Origin: Zelopaecilomyces penicillatus
Taxonomy: Eukaryota > Ascomycota > Sordariomycetes > Hypocreales > Pseudodiploosporaceae
Length of the DNA: 64,000 nucleotides
Direction of reading: 5' to 3'
Assembly (NCBI GenBank): GCA_005765155.1
Contig: VCCP01000003.1
Span: 1,674,001-1,738,000 of the forward strand
The notes beneath the pieces were generated by a model. It had not been told where the DNA came from and did not search any database. It saw nothing but the letters and a program-made list of their open reading frames with translations. This document shows positions 35,022-45,828 of the stretch, piece after piece. How positions within the stretch are numbered: position 1 is the stretch's first letter; each line of letters starts with the position of its first letter. The position numbers were made by a program, and so were the translations under genes.

Positions 35022-36316
35022 ATGGCGCCCACCGACTCCGTCATTTCCCTGGAGTACCGCGGCCGCGTTGCCGTGCTGACAATTGCAAACGAGAAGAAGC
35101 TCAACGCCCTGTCGCAGGCACAGTACTTTGAGCTGGCACAGAAACTGAGGCAGGTGGCTAAGCGGGACGATGTCTGTGTGACGGTGATTCTGGCCAAGGG
35201 CAAATTCTTTTCAGCGTACGTACATGGCTTTTGTGGTTTCTTTTTCTCTTCCACTATTTGTTTCTGGTCCTTTTAAGCTCTTGTGCTATCTATCCTCGCC
35301 CCCAATTCGTATCGTCTCATCTTCATTCCCTATTTCAACAAATTGGCTTGGCCCTGCGTGCATGAGGGAGTGTCAAGCGAAGACGCAACGATATCTGTCA
35401 CCAAAACTTGACGTCTTCGTTGCGATATAGAAGAAGAAGAAGAAAAAGAAAAGGAAGAAAAAAGATAGTTTCACCTCTAATTCACCTCCCAATGCTTGCT
35501 TGATTGGCTACCGATCGCTGGGAGAGTGAGCAAAAGGCCACAAGAACATTCTCAGACGACATCATCCACGTTTTACACACATAGAAAAGCTCAGTAGCCC
35601 AGAGATCCCACCACACATATGCCTATATCAGTCAACTACGCTCTATCACACTTCAAATCGCTAACTAAACTTCCTTTCCAAACAGCGGCGCCGACGTCTC
35701 CATCTCCAAGGCTAGCGGCGGTGACGGCGACGAACTTTACAAGCTCTGGCTCCAGACCTTTGTCGCCTTCAACCTCAACATCACCGACGCATTTGCTTCA
35801 CATCCCAAGGTGCTCGTCGTCGGACTCAACGGCCCCGTCATTGGCCTCACCGCTGCCCTCGTCTCCCACGCCGACTTCATCTATTGCACCCCCGAAACTT
35901 TCCTACTCACACCCTTCTCCTCCATCGGCCTCGTCACCGAGGGCGGTGCCTCCCGCGCACTCATCAACCGCATGGGCTACGCCAAGGCCAACGAGGCCCT
36001 GCTCATGAGCCGCCGCATCCCAGCCGCCGAGCTTGAGCGCAGCGGCTTCGTCAACGCCGTCTTCTCCGAGGGCGCCAAGGGCGAGTACGTCAAGTTCAAT
36101 GAGCGGGTGTTGCATGAGGTGGATGAGCGCCTCGGCGACCATCTCAACGCCGACAGCCTGATTGGTATCAAGAAGCTTATCAAGGGGCCGGAAAAGGATA
36201 CCATAGATCTGCGCAATGTGCGCGAGGTCTTTGATGGGCTTGAGCGCTTCGCGTCGGGTGTTCCTCAAGAGGAATTCCGCAAGCTTGCCAGCGGTGAGAA
36301 GAGACATAAACTCTAA
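35022..36316 (+). CDS. Peroxisomal delta3-delta2-enoyl-CoA isomerase (Eci1-like)
   Basis: Crotonase-fold enzyme moving a double bond from position 3 to 2 in enoyl-CoA esters, needed for beta-oxidation of unsaturated fatty acids. Exons are 35022-35215 and 35686-36316 (274 aa), separated by a 470-nt intron. The N-terminus has the crotonase start RVAVLTIANEKKLNALS, the oxyanion-hole region GKFFSAGADVS spans the splice junction, and a second block is VVGLNGPVIGLTAALVSHADFIY. E150 in GLVTEGGASRAL aligns with the catalytic glutamate position of yeast Eci1. The C-terminus is HKL, close to the HRL peroxisomal signal of yeast Eci1, so import through Pex5 is likely. Other crotonase activities are possible but the TEGG motif favours the isomerase. 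Confidence 0.9.
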
Positions 36317-36543
36317 TAAAGCACTTTTATATTGCTAGATTATAAGTACGATTAATAGAATTTGAAGCTCATCTTTTTATCAATCATTACCAGACAGTCA
36401 CGGACTATGCTGAACATGGCCTAAAGTGTGTATGTTGAGATTAGCTGATCATGCTTCAGACATGACATGTCAAGAGTCTATGTCGTGAGAACATATCTTC
36501 ATTCATCAAGGACTATATTCTATTGAAATCTATCCATAAGTCA
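36317..36543. other. Convergent 3' spacer
   Basis: Short A/T-rich spacer between the 3' ends of the isomerase (+) and COG1 (-) genes, probably both 3' UTRs. Confidence 0.6.
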
Positions 36544-39015
36544 TCAAGCCAGCAGCCCAAACAATAAGCTAGTTCTGCCCCAAAAGTTCTTCGCAGCTGT
36601 TTCCATACGTTGTCGCGATGTGTCGCCCTCAAGACCAGTGCGTTCATGGATGGCGTCTGCAAGTCGATCCAGTCTCTCTGCGGCTTCTTCCAGCATATTT
36701 CCAACGCACAAACGCAAAAGAGCCACATCAAAGAGCCACTGGATGTGTATATCTTGCATCTCTTCAGTCGAGAGCGAAGCAGGCTTAGATGGGGACGCCT
36801 TCTCATCCCCACTGCCATCTTCGGATGCTTCTTCTTCTTCTTCTTCTTCTTCTTCTTCTTCTTCTTCTTCTTCTTCTTTGTCTTCATCATCATCCTTGTC
36901 ATCCTCTTCATCCTCATCTTCACTCGCGTCAGCCCTTTTGTTTTCCGTAGAACCTTCAGATGCGAGCCTCTCAAGCTCTTCATGCCATGGTCTACATAGC
37001 TCTATGCTGATGTGCTTCTTCGCCACACGCATAGCAGCCGGCGTCCATAGATCCATACCGGCGTCGGCCAATGCCATAGATAGCATCCGAAGGAACTGGA
37101 AAACCTCTGGAGATGGCTGACTCGGCAATTCTGGTTGCCCTTCCCACAGTGGCCGTGTAATCACTTCCCGTTGTTTGAGATAGGTTGTAGTAAACTCAGT
37201 CACTGCTGGTAATGCTACCTGCATCGCAATCTTTTCGTGGAGAACGGGAACCATGACAAGCCCGAATTTCTGGATGGCTTGTCGCTTTGGAAGCTGACTG
37301 CGAATGTCTCTCAAAACGCGGAGCATGTACATGGCGATGTCGCCACTGGCTACGTGATCGGCATTGCTCTCCCATAGCTTTTGAAGCTGCTCTTGAAGTT
37401 GCTCAAACCCATTATCAAGCGCAGTGTTTAGCTTGTCTTCCAGCTTTTGGGGATCATCCTTGCTCAGAAGTTGTTGTCGCGCCTCGATAGTGTCCTCATC
37501 TTCAATCTCATCGTAGTCGTTGTCCCAACGCTGCTTTCTGAGCGACTCAACTACTCCCTTGACATCATCAATAATGTGATACCACGACGTATAGCAATGC
37601 ACAGCCTTTGACACCGCATCGCTTCGGCCATACAGTCTAGAAACGACTGCTTGTACAAATGGCGCAGCTCCTCTTGAGAGCGCTTCATCATAGCCATCGT
37701 CATCCCATAGGCTTTGATGCTTCCCGGTAGCACCGTTTTGCCAACCCTCCAATGTTGCCTTGACTTCTGAGCCGACAAGACGAAGCTTGGTAACTTTGGC
37801 TTCGAGTACAGATAGCATTCGTGAGTTGAGGGCTACCCGGAGGTTATCTTGCATCTCCTGGGGATCGAAACCTCTCACTTTGGCTCCTTCGCGGATCCAC
37901 AGCTGAAGTACTTGGGTTCGCAACTCCATCACTGATTTGAAATCGGTCATGGGCTGCAACGTCTTTTTCAAGCCATGCAACAGAAACTCGCCACCCTTTT
38001 CCGCCCAAATATTAAACAGCTCCCTGGCCTGTTTTCCATCAAGATCGTCGTGGCGGATAAATGGCGTAAAATCTTCAATCTCCTCACCACACCAGCGCTT
38101 GTGGATGTCAAGGCGCAGCCCTTCGAGCTGTTGGAGGGACCTGTCCGCAAGAATCGGGTGCTTCTTTAAGCCAGCCAGAGCTTGTGAGAGCTTAGCAGGG
38201 ACAAGGGCCTGGACATCCAAGAGTGTTTTCGTGTAGAGCTTCAGGCTGTGGATCATATCATCGGCCGTTACTACTCGTTCGCTTTCATCTGTATCCAAGG
38301 CCAATTCCATAGCCTCGCGTCTCACTTGGAGAAAATGCCACAATGCATCCTTAGCCCCGGAGCTGTTGGAAAGGCTACGTGCACATATCGCTTTGAGGAG
38401 GTCTTCTCTTTCAGAATCCTCGCCGTTCTTTGCCAATGTCTTGTCAAACGCTCTTTCGAGCCGCCGCCGTAATGCGCTCACTGTCTTTTTCGCAGATTCC
38501 AGCTCCAGTTCACCATCTTCTTCCTGAATCTCATCGCCCAAGCTTTTGACCAGAAGTCGGATCAGTATCCAAATCTTGGTTGCAAGTATCAATCTGTCAC
38601 CTCTACCAATCCCACTGTCCAGTCCACCGCCACCCTTTAAAATCCTGCCAACCATCAATGCGCATCCATCCAGCAGCCTAAGTTTAGCTGCCTTGGCGGT
38701 CTCTGTGTCCTTCTGTCTCATGACAAATTTGGCCAGGCCAGAAGCCTTTGTCTCGACTACTGTTCTCCCGCATCGGCCTCCCATTCCTCCGAGCAGTTCC
38801 TGCACCGCGTTGTTGTCGCTGTGCATTCGTACAATGGTGTCTGCTGTGCCTAGTAGCTCTCGGTACGAACCACCCACCTGCGTGCGCAGGCGGGTTGACT
38901 TCTCCTCAACCTCTGCATGGAGAGCTTTATGTATCGACCGGATCTGAGGTAATGTGTGATTCGCAGAGAAAATTTGGGCGGAAGATGAAAACTTCAAAGG
39001 GTCGGAGGCAGCCAT
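36544..39015 (-). CDS. COG1: Conserved oligomeric Golgi complex subunit 1
   Basis: Subunit of the COG tether for retrograde vesicles inside the Golgi, needed to keep glycosylation enzymes in place. Single exon, 823 aa. The N-terminus (SSAQIFSANHTLPQIRSIHKAL, EEKSTRLRTQVGGSYRELLGTADTIVRM, GGMGGRCGR) is the Cog1/Vps51 homology region that packs into the COG helical bundle. The rest is mainly helical without named domains. Near residue 730 an acidic insert of Asp/Glu ends in about 16 consecutive glutamates, encoded by a (CTT)n run on the plus strand at about 36829-36877. The protein ends after NFWGRTSLLFGLLA. It is tandem with, and upstream of, nothing on its strand except Sas10, 438 bp away. 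Confidence 0.9.
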   Translation of the reverse strand: MAASDPLKFSSSAQIFSANHTLPQIRSIHKALHAEVEEKSTRLRTQVGGSYRELLGTADTIVRMHSDNNAVQELLGGMGGRCGRTVVETKASGLAKFVMRQKDTETAKAAKLRLLDGCALMVGRILKGGGGLDSGIGRGDRLILATKIWILIRLLVKSLGDEIQEEDGELELESAKKTVSALRRRLERAFDKTLAKNGEDSEREDLLKAICARSLSNSSGAKDALWHFLQVRREAMELALDTDESERVVTADDMIHSLKLYTKTLLDVQALVPAKLSQALAGLKKHPILADRSLQQLEGLRLDIHKRWCGEEIEDFTPFIRHDDLDGKQARELFNIWAEKGGEFLLHGLKKTLQPMTDFKSVMELRTQVLQLWIREGAKVRGFDPQEMQDNLRVALNSRMLSVLEAKVTKLRLVGSEVKATLEGWQNGATGKHQSLWDDDGYDEALSRGAAPFVQAVVSRLYGRSDAVSKAVHCYTSWYHIIDDVKGVVESLRKQRWDNDYDEIEDEDTIEARQQLLSKDDPQKLEDKLNTALDNGFEQLQEQLQKLWESNADHVASGDIAMYMLRVLRDIRSQLPKRQAIQKFGLVMVPVLHEKIAMQVALPAVTEFTTTYLKQREVITRPLWEGQPELPSQPSPEVFQFLRMLSMALADAGMDLWTPAAMRVAKKHISIELCRPWHEELERLASEGSTENKRADASEDEDEEDDKDDDEDKEEEEEEEEEEEEEEEEASEDGSGDEKASPSKPASLSTEEMQDIHIQWLFDVALLRLCVGNMLEEAAERLDRLADAIHERTGLEGDTSRQRMETAAKNFWGRTSLLFGLLA
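36829..36877. repeat. (CTT)n trinucleotide repeat inside COG1
   Basis: About 16 CTT units encode the polyglutamate run of COG1 on the opposite strand. Being in frame, length changes would add or remove glutamates without a frameshift. Confidence 0.9.
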
Positions 39016-39453
39016 TGTGGCCGTTGCCAGAGTCTAACGACGAAAACCAAGCGACGATATTATAGCTTCTGCGACATCGGGATTGGATACATCAGATTCA
39101 AAGCGGTCCTGCGCCTTGTACGCTGTCCTTGGGAGGTGGTGCGAGGTCGATCCTCGAGCGAGACGGCAACTTTGGTGTTGCGTGGTTCAAGTGACGTGTT
39201 AGCACTGCTAAATCCAGTGTGGGGCTGGCCACAAGCAACGTACCTTTCTCTTATCATTTTCAGGGTCTATTATCTGAATTACGGATCTATACAAACACGC
39301 CAACAATGAATTGAACACTGCAATCCTATTGATTAGTAGCACAACTTTTCTTAAGCGTCATTATGAATTAAAAAATGCCTTTTAACTTAATCGAGAGAGA
39401 GGTATAATATATGTATATACATCGATATGTATAGGAAGAAAAACGCATGTACA
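39016..39453. other. Spacer between Sas10 and COG1
   Basis: Contains the COG1 promoter and leader and the Sas10 3' UTR, both on the minus strand. The only longer frame (39060-39257, minus) is short and unconvincing. Confidence 0.55.
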
Positions 39454-41316
39454 CTATAGCTTGACGCTCTTGATGACAGTAGTGTTGATACCAGACGTCT
39501 CGCCCTTGTAGCCGCCCTTGGGCTCGCCTCCTTGCCATACCGGCTTCATACTCTTGAGCTTCTTCTGCTTGGCCTCGAACTGCATTCTCTTCTTGACTCG
39601 TGGATTTCTCACAGCCTTGCTTCTCTTCGGCGTCAATCCCTTGTTCTTCTCGATGGCATAGGTGATCTTCCTCTTGCCGTCCTCACCAACGACTTCCTTC
39701 TCAACAACCCTGTCCGCCTTGTTGGCCGCTGCGTAGGCGGCATACCGTGAGGCTTTCTCCTCTCTCTTGCCCTTTGACTTATGAGCCACCATGTCGTAGT
39801 ATTCGTCTTCATTGTCACGGATCGTCTTGGCCTGCTGGGCCTCGTCCTCGCCGCTATCATCTCCCAAATCCGCACCATACTTGGATCCCTTCTTGCCTCT
39901 TCGCTCTGCATCAGCAAGCAGACGCGCTTGACGATCTCGAAGACGTTCGCGATGAGGAATATCCATATCACCTCCAGCATCGCGTCCAGCGCCAGCACGA
40001 CGGTTGGCTTTCTGCACAATCTGCGAAGTATAAAACTTCAAGCTCTTCTTCCGCGCTGCTTTGTCGGCCGCAGTTCGGTCGTCCAGCTCATCCTCCTCGC
40101 CAAAGTCAGAATTGTCGTCATCTTGCACAGCAGACTGCTTCTTCTTGGGGGCCTTTGGCTTGCTGGTACCCAGTGGAAGGTTGTATAAATCGGCAACTGA
40201 TGCCTCAATTGCCTTGGCCTTCTCCAGTTTCTTGGCCTTCTTGGCAGCAGCAGCTGCCTTTTCTGCCTTGGATTGCTTCGTCTTTTTAACTTGTTTACCA
40301 CCAGAAACAACGTCAGCAGAAAGCTGAGGAATAGCATCCAAATCCATCTCCGAATCAGATGCGTCGCTAGATATTGTAGTAGACCGCATGTTCTTGACTC
40401 TCTCCCAAGCGGCGCGAGACTTGACCAAAATGTCCATGACATCGTGATCTCGTAGTTCTGTTGGGTTAAGAGTTTTTGGTAGCTTTAGGGCGTCTCTAGC
40501 TGGCGATGTCAAGATAGCAAAATAACTTGCCAGAGAGGCGACATAGCACCCAAGCACCCAGTATTTGATGGCTGCTAGTGACGTCCCAGATGTCGCAGCA
40601 GCCGCGGATTGGAGGTCTGCCAACAAAGGCTGCAAAGCCTGGAAATCCCTGGCAAGATGGTCAAACTCCGGATACCGAGCCTGCAGGAGCTTCGATCGCT
40701 CTTCTGGACCCATGTCATCAGTCACCTCAACCTCCTTGAGAACCTCTGTAACTGTGTCATCCCCTTCTTCAACTTCGGCTTCGGCTCCTAACCATTCTTC
40801 CCCATCAAAGATAAAGTCCTCCTCTGCCATTTTAGATAGCTTCTTCTTCTGCAGTCTCTTGGCTTCAACCTCCTCCTCCAGGGCGTCGGCTTCAGTCTCG
40901 ATATTGTCGGCATTGTAGTATTCGCCTTTTGTAGAACCCCACCATCCAGAGTCGCCTTCCTCCTCTCCAGCCTCAGCATCCTCCTCATCAGAATACTCGG
41001 CTTTCCCTGCGCCTGCCCGCTTGGACTTGATTGGTCGGGTCTCTTCTTCCACCTCGTCTGAGTCTTGTTCTGAGTCGTCGTCATATGCTAAGACCTCCTC
41101 GTCGGAAAACTCCATATCCTCCTCATCCCTTCGCCGACGTTTCGAGTTGGGCTCATCATCTAGCATTATTGTGTCGCGATTCATGAGAAATTCGTCTTCT
41201 GAATTCGCCACATCTTCGTATGTTGTGACTGGCCCCAGGCGGGCATCTTTGATGTCTAGTTCTTTGGGGCCGCTAGAATGCGCATTCTGCCTGGATGATT
41301 TTCTTTTTTTCGCCAT
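39454..41316 (-). CDS. UTP3: Sas10/Utp3, small-subunit processome protein
   Basis: Nucleolar protein of the U3 snoRNP processome needed for 18S rRNA maturation. Single exon, 620 aa. The N-terminal 210 residues are highly acidic (many SDEE/DDSE clusters). The Sas10/Utp3/C1D domain lies around residues 205-290 (SKLLQARYPEFDHLARDFQALQPLL is the visible core, given here only as its ends SKLLQARYPEF and DFQALQPLL). The C-terminal Sas10 domain is near perfect: NKGLTPKRSKAVRNPRVKKR, then QKKLKSMKPVWQGG and GGYKGETSGINTTVIKS. The start in MAKKRKSS has the basic nuclear-signal character seen in homologues. It diverges from the CLC gene, with 1.5 kb between the starts. Confidence 0.94.
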   Translation of the reverse strand: MAKKRKSSRQNAHSSGPKELDIKDARLGPVTTYEDVANSEDEFLMNRDTIMLDDEPNSKRRRRDEEDMEFSDEEVLAYDDDSEQDSDEVEEETRPIKSKRAGAGKAEYSDEEDAEAGEEEGDSGWWGSTKGEYYNADNIETEADALEEEVEAKRLQKKKLSKMAEEDFIFDGEEWLGAEAEVEEGDDTVTEVLKEVEVTDDMGPEERSKLLQARYPEFDHLARDFQALQPLLADLQSAAAATSGTSLAAIKYWVLGCYVASLASYFAILTSPARDALKLPKTLNPTELRDHDVMDILVKSRAAWERVKNMRSTTISSDASDSEMDLDAIPQLSADVVSGGKQVKKTKQSKAEKAAAAAKKAKKLEKAKAIEASVADLYNLPLGTSKPKAPKKKQSAVQDDDNSDFGEEDELDDRTAADKAARKKSLKFYTSQIVQKANRRAGAGRDAGGDMDIPHRERLRDRQARLLADAERRGKKGSKYGADLGDDSGEDEAQQAKTIRDNEDEYYDMVAHKSKGKREEKASRYAAYAAANKADRVVEKEVVGEDGKRKITYAIEKNKGLTPKRSKAVRNPRVKKRMQFEAKQKKLKSMKPVWQGGEPKGGYKGETSGINTTVIKSVKL

Positions 41317-42836
41317 GGTTTCTTAGTCAAATGATGAACCTTGAACTGCAATATGTTGGGGAGGTGACGCAAATTTCTCAACGTCGCCAGTTCAATCGCT
41401 TCTCGTCATTGAAAAAGATCATTCATCCCACATGCATAGCCAGCAACTTTTCAACAGAGCTACTCTGAAAATTTCCAGACTGATAAGATAACGGCCCCTC
41501 CATCGGATATACTTCGGTCCACCACACTCAATCACACTCCTCACGGCTTTAATGCACCCAATCCACTGTTCCATATCTGCAGGCCCCCAAACCAAAATAA
41601 AAGGAATCGGCATTTCTCCAAAGTCAAGAGCTTATCTTCGTAACTAACTTGAAACTTCTGTTGTAAAGGATCATCACAGACCAACCGCTAGACTATCAGT
41701 GGATTTTCTATGTAGATATCTCGGAAATATAACGGAAGCTAACACAACTACCTCCAACACAACTTCTTCCAGTGATTGAATCGATCCGCTGTAGATTGCC
41801 TTCCACACCTACGAAACATTACCGTTCGTTGGAATGACAAATTAAGAGGCCTAGGCACCTGCATTGATAGACCAACAACGGCAGAAGCACAATTAAACAT
41901 TTGTCCTAAATAGGCGCCGGGAGCCACTTAAAATGCCAGCCGAGGTTACACTATTGAATAAGAATCTGGAGCTAGATGCAACGTCAGACCCCAAACAGCC
42001 ATGGCGGCCGCTGTGCGACAATACTCCATGCATATTGAGAAGTACAAGGGGTAATTAATAGGTAGGCATTACTCCATGAGACCCTAGAGTTACCTACTAA
42101 GCTCCAGCATCTAGACTCTGCTACTCCAAGGATGTCTTTCTGAAGGTCTGCCCTCCCTCTCTCTTGAGAAGTAGCATCTACGGGTAGATTGTCGCAGCAA
42201 CAGGCTCAGCTGGCAACATGTTGCGACCCAAAGGTAGGATTGATTTGGCCGCCATCGAGATCAAACCACGTCTGATGACATGTTTAGGCGTCGAGACATC
42301 GCGCCCACGTGCACGCAGATTATATCCATAGCTCTTGGCTGTATCTGATACGAGGCTGCGAGGCGTGGACTCGGTCCTCACGTGGGTGTGTGAGAGCCTT
42401 GGGTCGCTTGAATGAAGGCGTAAGGCAGGAGAGCTTGGTAGGTACCGTGTAGTGACTTTTATTTCAACCTAGCCACCAAGCTGCCATGTCTTTCCCGTCC
42501 CGACATACCTTATATATCTCTTTTTCATTTCCCTCTTGCAAAATCCTCACGGAGAGTCGATTTGTTCCTTGCTTCCCAGGCAGTTTCCCTATGCCCGCCA
42601 TTCCTGAACGCTCCTCCGCCAAGCAGGCCTACCCCTCGCCTAGCCTGTCCACACAGCCTGTCTAGGGTACCCCTAAAACCGACCCGCTGACGTATCGAAC
42701 CACCGAATTAGGTCCCCGATCTTCACGCGTACTTCGTACTCCGTCGCAGCAGCGCTTTGGCGGCAAACACAGAAACCCTCCTCTTACATCGCTGTGGAGG
42801 CTCTTTCTGCTCGACGACCACATTGAAGCCGTTGTT
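41317..42836. promoter_or_regulatory. Divergent promoter region between Sas10 and the CLC gene
   Basis: About 1.5 kb shared by two divergently transcribed genes. I see no convincing gene inside; the short minus frames at 41419-41613, 42178-42381 and 42662-42859 lack any recognisable feature. TAGGTA-type motifs occur near 42059-42066 and 42437-42443. Confidence 0.5.
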
Positions 42837-45828
42837 ATGGCGGAACGGGAGGGCGACAACTCTGGGTCTCAACCAACATCACCCTTTACCTCCCGCCGTC
42901 ACCCTCACTTACGACGCCATCACTCCTCCGCTGAGCCAGATGAACGATCACCCCTCTTGACCTCTTCCAGGTCTCGCCTACGCAAGTCTGCTGGGACTCA
43001 GTCTCCAGGTCTGGGCTCCCTATCACGCAACCAGAGCTTCTCGGGTAAGTTACATCCTCGTGTTGCCGTGCAACAGTAGCTTCAGGGGCTGACTATCGGA
43101 TATTTCCTGTAGGCAGCATTCGAAGCTCAGTACCACACCACAGCCGCCACCCGTCATGGGGACAGCGGTTAGTGCATACATTTGCCGATCGTTCCATGTC
43201 TGAGTCGAAAGGCTCCATATTCCCCGATGAAAGAGTATGGTACGACCAGTTCACCAGCACCGACTGGGTTCATGACACAATAGCGGATTCGCATCGCGTC
43301 AAAGCTCTGCGGAGCCGGAAGGACTTTTGGGGCCGCATTCTGGTCGTTTTTGATAGCAGCCAGGGCTGGATTCTCAGCGCTCTCTCCGGTGTCGTGGTTG
43401 CGCTAATAGCGTATGCTGTCGATGTGTCTGAGTCGGTTGTCTTTGATTACAAGGATGGATTTTGTACAAGAGCTTGGTATCTCGATGAGAAGGTAGGTGC
43501 ACATGAATGATAATTTGGGAGGGGATGTCATCGCAAATGGGGGTTTGTTAACTTCAAATCAGCTGACCTTCTCCTTAGAAATGTTGCCCCCGTGGTCCTT
43601 GTGAGGACTGGAAAAGCTGGTCTAAGGCACTACATTACCTTCCATTCGAGGCGAAAGTGACAGACTTCGCGATATATCTCATGCTTGTTGTTGGTCTAGC
43701 TGTGCTATCATGCTGGATTACTCTATGGACCAAAACCGTTGTTCCTTCGGCATACCAGTTGACGACACTGGACGAGAACCTGGCAGCCGAAACCTTTCTT
43801 CCGCCTTCCGATGATACCAACGGTAGTGACAGTGCAAGCCCTCACCAGCAGCCGGCTAAGCAATCAGAGAATCCGCCAATGGTGTATTATTCTGCTGCAG
43901 GCAGCGGTGTTGCCGAAGTCCGCGTCATTCTGAGTGGGTTTGTTTTGCACGGCTTTCTCGGATTCAGAACGCTTGTTATCAAGATGATTGCCATGATTCT
44001 TAGCGTCGCCTCGGGTTTGAGCTTAGGAAAGGAAGGCCCATTTGTTCACATGGCCACATGTGTTGGGAATATTGCTTGCCGTTTATTTTCCAAGTATGAT
44101 CGCAATGATGCCAAAAGACGAGAAGTCCTTTCCGCCGCTGCAGCCGCTGGTGTTGCAGTTGCCTTTGGAGCCCCTCTCGGAGGAGTTTTATTCGGCCTCG
44201 AGGAGGTGTCCTATTTCTTCCCTGCGAAAACACTTTTCAGGACCTTTTTTGCCTGTATTGTTGCTGCGCTCTCACTGAAATTCCTTAACCCATACGGCAC
44301 ACACAAGATTGTCATGTTTGAGATACGATATTTGGTGGACTGGGAGTATTTTGAGCTGGGCTCCTTTATCCTAGTTGGTATTCTTGGTGGTGCCATGGGG
44401 GCCCTCTTTATTAAGGCATCCAAGCACTGGGCACAGACTTTCCGTCGAATCAAAGTCATCAAGAAATATCCAATGCTAGAGGTGTTTCTCGTGGCATTGA
44501 CAACAGGATTGGTGAGCTATTGGAACCCATTAGTCAAGCAGCCTGTGGCCAAGCTCTTGTTGAATCTGGCTTCTCCATGCGATGGCAACGACGTCAACAA
44601 AGACAAGCTAGGGCTCTGCCCCAAGTCAGTCGACGATATCCCTGCCATTTTGATTATGCTCATCTTCGCCTTTTTGATCAAGGGTTTCTTAACCATCATC
44701 ACTTTTGGAATTGTGAGTTTAAAACATGTGAAAATTCATTTTAGACTTTGAGTGGCTAATAAACCAAACAGAAAGTCCCAGCTGGAATATATATCCCATC
44801 AATGGTTGTTGGCGGTTTGATGGGCCGGATCATTGGTCACCTGGTGCAATGGTTGGTGCTTGTAACCCCTGAGTGGGGAATCTGGAGAGGCTGTGCCAGT
44901 GTCCCAGGCGGAACTTGCATCCAACCAGGTGTGTATGGTCTCATTGCCGCTGGAGCGACTATGTGTGGTGTCACAAGACTGTCTGTGACTTTGACTGTCA
45001 TCCTCTTTGAACTTACCGGCAGTCTGGACTATGTTTTGCCCTTTTCGCTTGCAATCCTAGTCGCAAAGTGGACCGCAGATGCGATTGAGCCATGCAGTAT
45101 TTACGTGAGTTTTGCAGCTTGGAGAGGAATCAAGCGGCCAAATATCGCTAACAGATCGCACACAGGACCTTTTGACCAATATGAATTCGTACCCATTTCT
45201 CGATAACAAACACAAGCCTATCTTCACTGGTGATCTGGCAGATGTCGTCCGTCGAGCACGCCGTGAGAGGGTTATTGATATTACAAACTCGCCGCTAGTC
45301 GCTGCCTCAATTCTCCGTTCCAAGTTGGAAATCCTGCACCAGGCGGGCGAACTTGACGGTGGCCTGCCCATAATTCGAGATGAGGTTCTCGTTGGTCTCA
45401 TTCCTGCCCCTGACCTAGAGTTTGCTTTGGATCAGCTTGAGGATGAGGGCGCGAGCCTATGCTTGATGGATCGAGTGCCAAGCATTGATGAAGATGACGA
45501 GGATGAGTCGGACCCGTCTGACTTTACACAATTTATTGACCCCGTGCGTCCACCTCCCATTTCTTTCTGTCACGATCCCCACATTATGCAAGCAATAGAC
45601 TGACAAACTTGTAGGCACCTGTTGCTCTTGATATCAGATCGCCAATGGATCTAGTGTACGAATGCTTTGTCAAGCTGGGCCTACGCTATATCTGTGTTCT
45701 CCGAGAAGGTCGATATGTTGGCATGGTGAGTCCCACCTTTGCAGAACCATTTCCCTGTATGAGTGGCTTATTGACATGTTTAGATTCACAAGAAGACGTT
45801 TGTGAAGTATACACGAGAGCAGGAGTAA
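42837..45828 (+). CDS. CLC-type chloride/proton exchanger with CBS domains
   Basis: Intracellular-membrane CLC protein of the Gef1/ClC-3 group, presumably acidifying or ion-balancing Golgi, endosomal or vacuolar lumens. Exons are 42837-43044, 43113-43492, 43579-44712, 44772-45104, 45166-45543, 45615-45725 and 45784-45828 (862 aa). The N-terminus is Ser/Arg-rich and cytosolic. Selectivity-filter motifs are GSGVAEVRVILSGF, GKEGPFVH (gating glutamate E348) and GIYIPSMVVGG. The proton glutamate is present in GLEEVSYFFP (E405), 57 residues later, the spacing found in mammalian exchangers, so exchange rather than pure channel activity is predicted. Two CBS modules follow from about residue 640, interrupted by an acidic loop (DEDDEDESDP). 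The last exon adds only 14 residues plus the stop. Confidence 0.93.
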
